Positions 33,576-44,955 of a stretch of 64,000 bases of DNA are shown piece by piece; position 1 is the first letter of the stretch; each line of letters starts with the position of its first letter. Position numbers and translations under genes: made by a program. The notes beneath the pieces were generated by a model. It did not search any database and had not been told where the DNA came from. It saw only the letters and a program-made list of their open reading frames with translations. The stretch is from Serripes groenlandicus (taxonomy: Eukaryota; Mollusca; Bivalvia; Cardiida; Cardiidae), in contig JASEVX010000001.1 of assembly GCA_031761405.1 (NCBI GenBank), positions 20,239,584 through 20,303,583 of the forward strand, read 5' to 3'.

Positions 33576-35114
33576 CATCAAGACCTTATTTGTCCCAGAT
33601 CATATTCTTCCCACCTGGGAAAAATAGGATCCTATTCCTCACAGCTGGGACAAATAAGATCTCATTTGTCACACATTTCGAGCATATATGTCACAGGTCC
33701 TGGGAAATGTGTGGTCGAAGTCAGACATTACACATACGGTGATGACAGATTTTCAATATGTGTGTTGTTGATAAGAGTTTAGATGTGGTAAATGTACAAA
33801 TGATTGTTGTTGTTTTTGTTGGATAAATACGTGCTGTTGTTGTGCGCAACACTTCCGCAATAATTGGAGGTACTTGTAGGCGTAATAGTGTTAAGTGTTG
33901 GTGTTGCTGTGGTGTTTAAATGTGTTCTGCTCACCTGAGAACGAAATGCTCAATGTGTGGTGTTTAATTAATCATAATAATGTTGGTATGTTGTAAAAGA
34001 GCAGACTACATTCGTTGTACGTACAAGATATCGTCATTGACCGAGAATTCATACATTATAACATCTCTGAAATTATAAGTAAATTGCACAAACTAAGTAT
34101 GGCATACTTAAAATTTGAGAGCTTCTTACTAAGCAATTTATATTCATAAAAATATGTACTGGAAAATGTATTTCCAACACTTTCAACGGATACATTATGT
34201 GCCAACAGTGAATACCACAATGCAAGCAGAGCTTTGGTTTAAAGATAGTTCAGTTCTGAGCCTGCCTGATATGGTCGAGCTTTAACGTTAGTGTAACAGT
34301 TCAACCCCCGGGGTCACAATCCGATTAAGATAGATAAAGACAAAATTTTAGAAGATTTATTGGTGTTGTTGTTGTTTTTTCAATGGAATAGTAGTGGTTA
34401 TTGTAGGTGTTTGGCGTTGGGGGACATATGATATAAACTTCTTAGCTGGCCCAAATATAACGTACAAATAGTATAAGGCTTTCGTTAGAATAAATAAATC
34501 ATAACATTAATTATGCATTTTTAAAGAAGTGCATACAGTTTTATTTTATTGTGTACATGTCAGTTGGTCGGTAGGTGGTCGTCCCGTCGGTCGGTCAGCC
34601 GGTATACCAAAGCCTGTCCGATTGAAAAAATATGTCTTTAACGTCAGTTAAGCCGGGCAGTTATAATGTCCCTGCAATATGCACCCGCAACTTTTTTTCT
34701 CGAATCAGTTCAATATACGACTACTACTATTACGTGTGCTACTACTGCTGCTGCTGCTGCTGCTGCAATTACCGCCGCCGCCATCACAACCACTACCAAC
34801 TACTGACGATCCTCCTCCTTATACTACTACTACCCCTTCTTATAAACATTGTTGTTGTTGTTGTTGTTATTATTATTATTATTACTACTTTTATCATACT
34901 ATTATTGTTATTAGTGTCTAGTTCCTTTTATTATTATATTTTTATTATCAAATTTACAAACAGCAATGTCACCGACAAAATCTGGGAAGAATATGATTCT
35001 CTTGTTTACTACCATTTTGGTCAATCATATATGTCACAGTTTGAAACTGTGAGGAATAGGATCCTATTTGTCCCAGACCTGTGAGGAATATGATCTGGGA
35101 CAAATAAGGTCCTA
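33576..35114. mobile_element. Unit 3 of the hAT-like composite
   Basis: Left arm as in unit 2, then GCGCAACACTTCCGCAATAA, TAATCATAATAATGTTGGTA, a (CTG)n run at 34744-34768, a (TTG)n run at 34847-34870, and the right arm ending at the flank duplication. Confidence 0.75.
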
Positions 35115-35216
35115 CAAAGCACCTCTCGAATTAAAAAGCAAACTAGTCCACCCCTAATGGGATATTGCCTACCCCAACATTAAGATGGCATGAGATAATC
35201 ACCCATGGGCCAATCC

Positions 35217-35349
35217 TGCGAAATTACTTATTTTTAAGTATTGCACAATGCGTTTATAACGTAAAATAGCGCCGCCCATGCGAAATTACTTTTTTTTAAG
35301 TATTGCACAATGCGTTTATAATGTAAAATAGCGCCGCCCAACCCTGGTG
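35217..35349 (+). repeat. Two direct copies of a 67-bp unit
   Basis: TGCGAAATTACTT, AAGTATTGCACAATGCGTTT and TAAAATAGCGCCGCCCA occur twice almost unchanged. Confidence 0.88.
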
Positions 35350-35426
35350 GCCATGTTACCAATCAAGATCGCTTGAGCATGTTCGGTATAGGTTCAAACA
35401 AGGAACATTCCTGTGACAGTGTAACC

Positions 35427-35688
35427 GCCTCAGTGGTGTAGTGGTACAGCATCCGCCTCGGGTGCGGGAGGTCGTGGGGTCGATCACCGGTCGGGTTATA
35501 GCAAAGACTTTAAACATGGTAGTAATTTGGTACTCAAGGTTGCAAGGTAAGCATTACGACTGACCGGCTGGCTGGTGTCATGTGAAATGGAGTAGTAGTA
35601 CTGGTAACTAACCGAGGAAACGCCGTGATAAAACTAAACAATTGTTGAAAGCGGCGTTAAAGACCAAACAATCCAATCAATCAATCAA
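35427..35688 (+). mobile_element. SINE-A, full length
   Basis: CTCAGTGGTGTAGTGGTACA A box, GGTCGTGGGGTCGATCACC B box, GGCTGGCTGGTGTCATGTGA body, GTTGAAAGCGGCGTTAAAGA and an (ATCA) tail. It is the most complete copy and serves as the model for the family. Confidence 0.88.
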
Positions 35689-35699
35689 ATGTGACATTG

Positions 35700-37520
35700 T
35701 ATTGTAGTTTTCTCAGTAGTTTAAGATGAGTAGATGGCAACCAGAATTCTGCACTTATTGAAGTTTGCGTATTTGCATGGTATATTACGCGGGTCTCAAC
35801 AGTTATTTTAGTTTATATTTATTTGAAACCAGGCTACCATCTTCCGTAGGTTTATATACTATCAAGATGTTGCTAATCTCTATTTTAATACAGAATTTTA
35901 ACCTAATATTAAAAGTTTTTTAGGTTTGAAAAATTTTATTGTAACGAATAGTCGGCGACCATGAAAAGTAAACGTGTATACATGTACCACCAAGTACGCG
36001 TGGCCCTTTATGAATCTTAGCTATCATGTTAATTAATCTAAATAAAAAATCTTTTTGGAAAAATATGACAATTCATTGTAATTTATCACGAGCTTTGTAG
36101 TGTAAATATCCGCCATGTTGTTTACAATTATGATGTGTATCAGTGCTCGGATGAGTAGATTAGACGGATAGTATCTGATCATCGTGAAGATGACACGAGG
36201 AGATTGTCTTCGTACCACGCGCCCAGCGGTCGCTATCTTGTCATTATTTCAATTTTCGAAAATGTCCAACAAATAAAACGTGTCATTTATGAATTTTCAT
36301 TCTGTTTGAAACGAAATTAGAATGATTCAACATAACAAATATTCCTTCGGAAATATTCTATCAGAGTCCAATCAGCCTTTATATCTGATTCGTGGTGTTT
36401 AATACGATAATATTTGAGAGTCAACATTTAAATTTCCACATATGTATGTTATTATATTGCAATATTTTTTTTTTAGCAGACGACTTTATAAAACATACAA
36501 CGCAAAAAAAGAGTAACTCTTTATAATGCGTAGTCTTAAGTCATGCATACATTTAAATAGAATGATATGAGATGACGTACATTCAATTTATTATTACAAA
36601 ATATGAAAGAAAATGATATATATACATTACAATTTGCGTTCTCTGTTTATCACGATCCTTATGACATTGTTATTCATTCGGACTTCATCCGGGTTTTATT
36701 TTATGAAAATAGACGACTGGGGTAATTGCATCTCAATTCAATTTTATTCGGCAGGTGGGGCAAATGCTATTGACCATTTTACAAGTATATACACGAAAAT
36801 GGCCCAATGGTGCAAACATACATTCATTAACATGTTATACGTATATAAAATAGAAAGATTAAAACCTAATATGAAAAGGGAGTACAAACATACATTCATT
36901 TACATGATATACGTAAATATAATAGAACGATTCAAATCTAATATGAAAAGAGGAGTTAAAACATGCTGAGAATCATTTGTTAATATATACATTGGCAATA
37001 TGAAATTTAGTCATTACTATACACCAAATTCAGATTAATACATCATTCTCTATTAACCCTGACGCTTTTGAAATATAATTTGCAATATTCGTTTGTACTT
37101 TTTTTCTATTTGAAGATAATACGTTAATACATCGAGGAATAGAATGCCTCGAATTGTTATCAATATTGTGTACGTATGATTATATAGTTCGAACAAACAC
37201 GATTAATTTTTAATATAATAAGGCTAGATTGGATGTATTTTAAGCTATTTTCGAAAATAAAACCCCCCTAATTCCAGTTCAAATATGCTCCGATTGAATC
37301 GCTAATGTATGTAAATTGTCTCGTCTTCTTGTACGGCGTAAATACCATAAACGCGTTGATTGATACATAGAGGTCAAAACGAAGTTAATATTATTTGTGT
37401 GCAGGTGTAGGCGGCATCTCTATTTTGATTGTATCTTATTAGCCATTAACTTCTACAACGTTAAAAAACAAAACTAATTTTATCAGTTTATGCTTTTTAA
37501 ATGCTTTCCTGACGTTGTAT
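35700..37520. other. 1.8-kb AT-rich stretch, nothing recognised
   Basis: The longest stretch without a clear repeat. A 72-bp direct repeat (ACAAACATACATTCATT, AATATGAAAAG) lies at 36807-36961 in a short open frame of 118 codons with no known domain. No splice, RNA or promoter signal is convincing. Confidence 0.45.
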
Positions 37521-37527
37521 TTCGATA

Positions 37528-37761
37528 TTAACCCTTTACCACATACAAAACAAATCTACAGCAGGACGGCTTAGCAAATATCTTGTCACAATTATGGAAA
37601 AAAAAAAAAAAAATAAAAGATAATTATTAAATAGAGTTGGAAAACATTGTGGCCATAGGAAGAAAGTGCTGAATGTGAAAAATGTCTCCCTTTGCCACAA
37701 TGTTGTCAAATATCGTCTGCTGCAAAGGCTTCAGAAACCTTTGTTTATTGGGAAGGGTTAA
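37528..37761. mobile_element. T1 foldback element, 234 bp
   Basis: TTAACCCTTTACCACATACA left, ATCGTCTGCTGCAAAGG and TTGGGAAGGGTTAA right. The centre has decayed. Confidence 0.75.
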
Positions 37762-37870
37762 TTAGTCGCACCTGAAACTGATGCGTTTAGGAAATAGTTC
37801 ACCACAAAAGGTGATTTTCCAGTCGTTCACCCTTCTCCCGCTGTTCACGACTTAAAACAGTCTATGTATA

Positions 37871-38130
37871 TGAGACGTCCCGCGAGAAAACCAACATTGT
37901 GGACTCTGCGTAAAGTATCGACCAAGATCAGCCTGATCATGCCGCGCAGGCTAAACCAGACAGACACTTGTTGCCTCCTGTGGATTTTCTGTTTTAGGAA
38001 TCATTACTCTATATCCCTAGCCCCCTTAGACGGAATATGACGGCCCGGATTAGCCTGCGCGGACTGCGCAGGCTGATCTGGATCGATACATTACGCAGAG
38101 TCCATCATGTTGGTTTTCTCGTGGAACGTA
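37871..38130. mobile_element. C1 element, full length
   Basis: TGAGACGTCCCGCGAGAAAA left and TTTTCTCGTGGAACGTA right. Interior CTGCGCGGACTGCGCAGG is a perfect 18-bp palindrome. Confidence 0.85.
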
Positions 38131-38342
38131 TTAGTAAGCGCGACTTAAAACTACGAATACTATAGACTAAGATCAGGCCCGGACATTCTCGCTGTATAAT
38201 CTTGATATAAATTGTTCGTGACTAATTCAGTCAATAAAAGTCTTAAAACATGTTAACAGATTTGTAAAAAAAAAAACCCAGTAGAAATGGGTAAAGTGAG
38301 AGTATATAATTATCCAGTTTACACTTTCAGACATACAACAAA

Positions 38343-38575
38343 TTTGCCGTGGGTTCGAACCCCAGCTCAGTCATTCATTCACTCTTTCCGGCTGTTGACA
38401 TATTTTATTTCCCACCAATGATCTAAATAATATGTGTGGGAAGGTTGCCGGTAACTCGAGTATTATGGTGCGTGAAGTTCAGGTGCGAGTTTTAAACCAG
38501 AAAACACACGTACGGTAAACTGCCAATCGTGATATATCTGAAATACTGTTGAAAACGGCGTTAAATTCCAATTAA
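38343..38575 (+). mobile_element. SINE-J relative, 5' truncated
   Basis: Begins at the B box (GTGGGTTCGAACCCCAGCTC), then CCACCAATGATCTAAATAAT and GTTGAAAACGGCGTTAAATT. The A box is absent. Confidence 0.65.
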
Positions 38576-38770
38576 TACCCCACCCCCTAAAACACAATTA
38601 AGTAATTCGACTTTTTAAAAGGCATATCAGATAAAGGGTTTATAGGAAGGAGTATACGAGTACACTTCGACTCATTTTAGTTAGTTTATGTTAAACTTAT
38701 ATTTACCATCAATTGTGAAACAAGCGTTCAGCTTATATAAATCACGCTCGATGTGTGCTTCATCCAGAAT

Positions 38771-38876
38771 TAACGGACATTCCCAAAGCAAGCAGATACA
38801 ACTCATTGCAGGATTAGAACCCGGGACCTTTGGTAAAGAGAGGCCGACGCTCTACCACTGCACCACTGTCTTCCAA
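38771..38876 (-). mobile_element. SINE-L head fragment
   Basis: Minus strand: GTGGTGCAGTGGTAGAGCGT A box and GGTCCCGGGTTCTAATCCTG B box. Confidence 0.65.
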
Positions 38877-39240
38877 GCGAATCTTAGATGACGACGTTAT
38901 ATTATCTCGTCATCTAATATGTAAATATCCGTCAGTAATTTCCATATCTCGTCGTCAAAACTCGTTACCGGAGGAGTAAAACAAAGGGCAGGTTTACGGT
39001 CACCACTTTTTATGTAATTCGTGTCCATTAGTTTCACTGTTAAAAACAAAACCAAAAACATGTGATGACATACCGGGGTTAGGTCATACCATAAATATTC
39101 CGCGTCACGAAATAACAAGACCGTGGCACTATATACTAGTGTTTTACTTAAAGTTGTTTCATAGCCTGCGTTCCTTGCCTGCCACCGTACCTGTTACAGA
39201 TGACGTAATAAAAGACAGCTCGGTTCCATGTTTGTGCACG

Positions 39241-39470
39241 TTTTCTCTCTCACACATACAGACGCTTTCTTGCGCCTGTTCAACATAGAACCTTTGAAAG
39301 CATTGTGATTTTTTTTAGCAATTTCTCACTATGGCTAGTTCTCCATTTGCCACAATGGTTTCAACTCTTTTTTGATAATACCTCTTGCACGTTTGGAGGT
39401 TTTCTATATTTTTACCTAGAACTTTTTTAAGCCGTTTTCTGCAAATGCCTTGTATTTGGGAAAGGGTTAA
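39241..39470. mobile_element. T1 foldback element, left terminus worn
   Basis: CACACATACAGACGCTTTCT left, TTCTCCATTTGCCACAATGG centre, TATTTGGGAAAGGGTTAA right. Confidence 0.7.
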
Positions 39471-39664
39471 TACACCACAATGAGCTGTGTTACAGGAAAA
39501 CCAACATTAACGTAATTATTTGAAGTGTAGTAAAGGAACCTGTCTGTGCTACTTTGCTAAGGGTTTCAATTGGATATTGCTTTACAGCAGTTTCCTGACG
39601 GAACAGTGTAGAGCAATATCAGATTGTACGGATGCGCTGGCTGGTCTAGATCTACACTGTTTAC

Positions 39665-39828
39665 AAACGAGCCGTCTTGCGAGAAAACAGTACATATAGC
39701 CGGACGGAGAAGGTTCTAGGAAGACTTAAGGGATGTACAGTCTACACTGTACGCAGATGCATGCAGACCCTAAATCGCCGGACGTGGCTCATATGTTTGA
39801 AGAATCGTCTACTTTGAAAACGAAAGAG
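39665..39828. repeat. Dispersed repeat, reverse copy of the 45-kb duplicated unit
   Basis: CCGGACGGAGAAGG, TAGTCTACACTGTACGC-like text and AAGAATCGTCTACTTTGAAA are the reverse complement of parts of the units at 44956-45405. Confidence 0.6.
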
Positions 39829-40043
39829 AAAACCAACATTATGGCATCTGCGTAATGTATCCGACTGATCCGGGCCGACACATTCCGTTTCAGGGGGATA
39901 GATGTATAGAGTAGTGCTTTCTGAAACAGAAAATCAACAAGAGGCGTAAAGAGTCAACCCGTGTAAGCCTGCGTGGCATGCTTAGGCTAATCCGGGTCGA
40001 TACTTTACGCAGAGTCCACAATGTTGGTTTTCTCGCGGGACGG
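39829..40043. mobile_element. C1 element, left end shortened
   Basis: GAGAAAACCAACATTATGG, GGGCCGACACATTCCGT and GTTTTCTCGCGGGACGG. The outer GAGCCGTCCC on the left is replaced by the dispersed repeat. Confidence 0.75.
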
Positions 40044-40049
40044 ATCAAA

Positions 40050-40360
40050 TGCGCAACGGTTGGCTTTCGAAGAGCGCCGCTCAAATTCGATGTTTCGGGG
40101 GATCCTAAAAAAAATGTATCATGTCAATAAGCAATTTCAGACTAAATACCGTCGCTTTATATAACAACGATTTCATAATCTCACATATTAATGAACAGCC
40201 TCAACTACACTTCAGTATTTAGATCTGAAAAGTAGATACCTGCATTTGACGATTCTATTACATAAGAAGAAGTGATATTACAGAGTAAGTGCAATAGATA
40301 GACTGACTGATAAGTACATTCGTCAGAACATCGACTATTGGATGCTTTTTGTTGTGTTTG
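40050..40360. other. Spacer with no recognised feature
   Basis: Nothing supported. Confidence 0.4.
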
Positions 40361-40362
40361 TT

Positions 40363-40607
40363 TGAATGGTGTTTAACGACATTTCAACAGTATTTCAGTT
40401 AAATCACGGCGTTTCCAGGTTAAATCACTAGTACTACCAGTATATTGTTTTATCGTGGCATAGATGCTATGGTCATAATGCAATCCACACAACCCTTAGC
40501 GCCAATGAGGGAAGGCTCTTCTACAATCCTTAAAGTCTTTGTTATGATCCGACCGGTGATCGAACCCTGAACTCCCGCTACAAGGCCGACGTTTTAACCA
40601 CGATGAC
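40363..40607 (-). mobile_element. SINE-A copy, worn head
   Basis: Minus strand: GGGTTCGATCACCGGTCGG B box, GGCGCTAAGGGTTGTGTGG, CACGGCGTTTCC-complement and TGTCGTTAAACACC tail. Confidence 0.7.
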
Positions 40608-41215
40608 GGTATATTAGTTGTTAACAACGTCAATTCAAACATCCGATATAGTATTTTGAGCCACCCCCATCGTCATGCATCACAAACAGATCAAAACATT
40701 CAATCGTTAAAAACTACCCGGTTCTCATGCATCACGTGGCTGTTGTCAGACTGGCAACAGTCCTTATGGTTATTTTTCAATGTTACAATTAGGGAGAACT
40801 CTAATAGACCAAATATTCATGCATCTGATTATCGTCCTTAGGACCCGACCATAAGTTTCGGACACCAGTTGAAATGCAGCCATATAATAATAAACATAGA
40901 GCCGTGTGCCAGGCTAGGCTGTTGTATGTGATGCAGAAATCGCGTTCGGCAATCGACTTCATCGGACAAAACTTATCGTTGTTGTTTTCTGATAGGCTAA
41001 AATACTGCATATTATTTGCATATCGTATCTACGAATTGACTTGTGATCCGAATGCTGTCAGTATTCAACAATATAGAGTCAACTTAAACCCTTAAGCAGC
41101 AGATGACATTTTTGAAAACAGTCTGGCAAATTGCTCACAATGTTTAATAACTATCATACCATATGAAATCAATTATCTTATAAAGCGAGTTTCCAAAATT
41201 GTGCCTAGATGTAGT
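40608..41215. other. Spacer with no recognised feature
   Basis: A worn T1 piece (TTAAGCAGCAGATGAC) near 41093; otherwise nothing supported. Confidence 0.4.
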
Positions 41216-41607
41216 AATGGTAACTTACGCAGTAAACTCTGTAATATAACGTACAAAATGTTGAACTCGGCGTAAAACACCATACAAACAAACCAACCAG
41301 GCAGTATCGTGTCCTTTTTCCCAATGCCACTGTCCAGTGTGATGCGGCGTTACATGGTCAGTTGAACTGACCATTAATTCAAGCTTCATTTTCATGTCAG
41401 TTTGGAGGTCAGATTCGCTGTAACCGAACCCACTCGCTGTTTTATGATGTTGTTTGATAAATGATACGTATATAACATGGGTTACTAAACATATAACTGT
41501 TATAGGTCGAGGAGTCAAACAATTTGTGTTTACCTGTTTTGTTTTATTTAGAGTAATCTGCTTCGTTTTTGTTAGTGGGTGTTTAACGCCTTTTTTGGCA
41601 ATGTTTC

Positions 41608-41821
41608 TTAACTCTTTCAGCGCCAAAGGCAATATTGAGCTTTTTGCAAACAATACAGATTCAGGTGAGTCAGCTCGTAACGAGCTGTCTCACCTAAAAT
41701 CTGCATTGTTTGGCTGTGAGATATAAAAATATTCCAAAAAATCCTATAACATGAAAATCGAGTCGTCCGAGTTTGAACATGGAAGAGTCTACTTTAAACA
41801 ATTCGGCGCTGAAAGGGTTAA
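41608..41821. mobile_element. T3 foldback element, 214 bp, TTAA-bounded
   Basis: TTAACTCTTTCAGCGCCAAA left and CGGCGCTGAAAGGGTTAA right; centre GGTGAGTCAGCTCGTAAC with its complement. This is the cleanest T3 copy. Confidence 0.9.
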
Positions 41822-41950
41822 TTGGAAGACAGTAGAGCAGTTGTAGCAAAGGTCCCTGACTCGAATCCATTGATGAAAAGGAGTCTGCCGTTTGCCACAC
41901 AAGAGGCGCGAGTACTGGATTAGTTTCCAGGACGTATACATCGAGCGTGA
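41822..41950 (+). mobile_element. SINE-L copy directly after T3
   Basis: GGAAGACAGTAGAGCAG, ACTCGAATCCATTGATGA, AAGAGGCGCGAGTACTGGAT. Text after it (GTGATTAATATAATCTGAAA) matches the flank of the copy at 25981. Confidence 0.7.
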
Positions 41951-42009
41951 TTAATATAATCTGAAAGCTTGTTCGCAATCGCATTTATATAAAAATAGGT
42001 TACAACTTT

Positions 42010-42145
42010 AAACTAACAATGTTTCACGGCGTTCCTGAGTAAATTACCAGTACTTCTTTTCTAATTATCCTGATACCAGCCAACCAGCCGTAATGCTAAC
42101 CCCACACTCCTGAGCGCAAATGAGGGAAAGCCATTACTTCTAATA
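42010..42145 (-). mobile_element. SINE-A fragment
   Basis: Minus strand: CGCTCAGGAGTGTGGGGTTA, ACGGCTGGTTGGCTGGTATC and TTACTCAGGAACGCCGTGA. Confidence 0.65.
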
Positions 42146-42387
42146 TTCTATATTTATGCAAAATTGTTTTACGCAGAGTTAAACCACAATTAATCAATCA
42201 ATTAATTTGATCGGGAAATACTCCCTGCAATTCAAGTCCACGCTGTTTAATACTAATATCCCCTTGGAAAGTTCTTAATCGGGCAAGCACCCTCTTCCGC
42301 CTGGCGCAATCCGTGTGTACAGACATATCAAGTGAGATCATGCCTCCGAAACTAGGCGAGCACTTCGCCGTAAGCGCTCGGTTCATA

Positions 42388-43540
42388 GTGTTTCCCACTG
42401 GATGCTGCCAAGGAATTATCACTGAATGTTGACATTAATAAGCGGTATAGACGTAAGCTCTGACTCGGAAAAACAACATACAATTTCTCTGTGGTACAGT
42501 GCTAAAACGGGTATGAAACAAGACCTATTTTTCGCCTTGCGTGGTCAAAGTGAATAGGTTATTCCAGTGGTATCAGTGTGTTTCCCACTGGATGCTGCCA
42601 AAGAATCACCAATGAACAATACCATTAAGAAAAGATATGGACATAAGTTCTGACTCGGAAAAAACCTGCATACAATTCCCCAATCGTACAATGCTAAAGC
42701 AAGTGTTCAAGAAGATCCATTTTCGCCTGGTGTTGTCAATACTTAAAGATAGGTCCATGGGTATCAATGTGTTTCAGTATGGAATCACCAATGAACGTTG
42801 ATAGTAAGAAAGAATATAGACGTAAACTCTGACTCGGAAAATCCTAAATACAAATCCCCTGTCGTACAATGCTTGAAAGGGAATGAAAAATCCATTTTTC
42901 TCCTGGCGTTGCCAATGTGTACAGGTACTTCCAGTGGTATCATTGTGTTTCCGACTGGATGCTGCCAAAGCATTATCGTATCAGTGAACGTTAATATTGA
43001 GATGAGATATAAACATAAGTTCTGACTCGGGAAAAAACTACATCCCCTATTGTACAATGCTAAAACGGGTATGGAACAAGACCCATTGTTCGCCTGGCGT
43101 GATAAATGTGTTCAAGCAGGACCAAGGGTATCATTGTGTTTCCCACTATATACTGCCAAAGCATCGTCACTGATCGTTAAATTTAAAAAGAAATATAGAG
43201 GCAAGCTTTGACTCGGACACCCCTAGCTCCGCGATATACATCTGCGTAATGTATCGACCAGATCAGCTGCGCTGTCCGCGCAGACTAATCCGGCCGACAC
43301 ATTCCGTCTAAGGGGGGATATATAGAGTAGTGATTCCTAAAACAGAAAATCCACAGGAGGCGAAAAGTGTTTATCTGGGTACGCCTGTGTGGCATGCTTA
43401 GGCTGATCCGGGTCGATACTTTACGCAGAGTTCACAATGTTGATTTTCTATGAAACAAGAGCCTGTTTTTTCGAATGACGTGGGCAATGTGTATAGGTAG
43501 GTACAATGTGGTATCATTATGCTTCCCACTGGATGTTGTA
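42388..43540. repeat. ~190-bp satellite, about six units, with an inserted C1/D element
   Basis: GTGTTTCCCACTGGATGCTG recurs near 42388, 42572, 42767 (short), 42945, 43136 and 43522. Between them ACTCGGAAAA, GTACAATGCTAAA and TTTTCGCCTGGCGT recur. Units differ by 10-20 per cent by eye. A mobile element interrupts the fifth unit. Confidence 0.85.
43215..43447. mobile_element. D/C1 element inside the satellite
   Basis: CCCCTAGCTCCGCGATATAC, CATCTGCGTAATGTATCGAC, AGGCGAAAAGTGTTTATC and CACAATGTTGATTTTC follow the D order; the TIRs are worn. Satellite sequence continues on both sides. Confidence 0.75.
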
Positions 43541-43794
43541 ATGAAGCCGAAGTACACAAATTAATCAATGGCCAGTGTCCAGATTACCGTTGATTGTGAC
43601 AATTAATTGTTACGCAAACTTGGCAAGGTTATCTCACACCATTGCATAACGGAATGAATACGCTGACCTAGAACTGACCGACTGGTGTATGCAAGCTCGG
43701 TGCTTTTGTTTGAAAGGGATGAATAGACTGGAAATATTTTTATTTTATATTAGTTTCAGCCCTTTCCAACATGGAAAACGCTGTCTGAAATATA

Positions 43795-44024
43795 GTCTGC
43801 GTAATTTAACGACCCATATCAACCTGCGCAGTCCGCGCAGACTTATCCGTGCCGATACATTCCGTCTCAGGGGGATATGAGTATGGAGTAATGATTCCTG
43901 AAACAGAAAATCCACAGGAGGCGTACAGTCTCGGTCCGGATTATCATGCGCATCATGTTTAGGCTGATCCCGGTCGATACTCTACGCAGGTCTATAATGT
44001 TTGTTTTCTCGTAGAACGGCTCTT
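43795..44024. mobile_element. C1 element, left end worn
   Basis: AGTCTGCGTAATTTAACGAC, CTGCGCAGTCCGCGCAG, AGGCGTACAGTCTCGG and TTTTCTCGTAGAACGGCTC. Confidence 0.78.
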
Positions 44025-44025
44025 A

Positions 44026-44372
44026 TGTACACACACTAATATATATGTATACGCAATTATACATATTGATTTTATACATGAAGTAACATGAAAGAAGTAT
44101 TCATTTGGTAAATATTTGTAAATTTAATGCCAATCAACTGTTTGTAAGATTATATTATGTTATGGTACCATACTTATTAGTAAGTTTAAATTACTCATAT
44201 GTACACACACTAATATATATGTATACGCAATTATACATATTGATTTTTTACATGAAGTAACATGAAAGAAGTATACATTTGGTAAATATTTGTAAATGTA
44301 ATGCCAATCAACTGTTTGTAAGATTATGTTATGTTATGGTACCATACTAATTAGTAAGTTTAAATTGCTATT
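44026..44372 (+). repeat. Recent direct duplication, ~173-bp period
   Basis: ATGTACACACACTAATATAT through GTAAGTTTAAATTRCT occurs twice back to back with only a handful of differences. Confidence 0.92.
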
Positions 44373-44617
44373 CTAAGCTTAAGAGCTTCAAATAGGAAAT
44401 TTGCCACTAGTCATGCTGCGATATTAAAATACTATGGAGGAAATAGATCGGAAGATCAAGGACAGACAGAGTGATCATTTTTGAGCCAAATGGCGTTACC
44501 ATGATTATGAGGAATTTATTCTTTACCCATATCTATTTTCAGTATTCGTATTTTGAAGACATGTATCAAAGAATGGTTGGTCTGAATTTTAGATGATTTT
44601 ACGAAGACATTGGTATA

Positions 44618-44880
44618 TGAGCCGTCCCACGAGAAAACCAACATTCTTGACTCTGCGTAAATAATCGACCCGGATCAGCCTAAGCATGCCTCACAGGCTA
44701 ATATGGACAGGCACTTTTCGCCTCCTGTGGTTTTTCTGTTTCAGGAATCATTACTCTATAGCTTAATCCCCCTGAGAAGGAATGTGTCGTCCCGGATCAG
44801 TCTGCGCGGACTGCGCAGGCTGATCTGGGTCGATACATTACGCAGAGGCCATAATGTTGGTTTTCTTGTGGAACGGCTCA
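44618..44880. mobile_element. C1 element, full length
   Basis: TGAGCCGTCCCACGAGAAAA left and TTTTCTTGTGGAACGGCTCA right. ATA/TATA flanks are too simple to define a duplication. Confidence 0.88.
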
Positions 44881-44955
44881 TATAATTATGTTGTTTTCAA
44901 GACTAACAATTCATTCATATTCCAAAAATGATATCACATCTGTTTCCTTACCATA

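Larger units (their letters stand above)
31079..35114. mobile_element. Composite hAT-like element, three tandem units, 8-bp target duplication
   Basis: CAAAGCAC at 31071-31078 and 35115-35122 flanks the whole block. The ends TAAGACCTTATTTGTCCCAG and CTGGGACAAATAAGGTCCTA are inverted repeats. The same ends meet internally at 33088/33093 and 33575/33579, giving units of about 2010, 487 and 1539 bp. No transposase frame was seen, so it is non-autonomous; superfamily placement rests on the 8-bp duplication. Confidence 0.8.

Noticed and set aside
34632..35084. 150-codon open frame in unit 3
   Set aside because: Driven by CTG, TTG and TAT microsatellites and the terminal inverted repeat.
36613..36969. 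118-codon open frame with a 72-bp internal repeat
   Set aside because: AT-rich, with no known domain or splice context; the repeat alone explains the open frame.
41225..41653. 142-codon open frame, minus strand
   Set aside because: It runs through the left part of a T3 element and a SINE tail; no domain or coding bias is visible.
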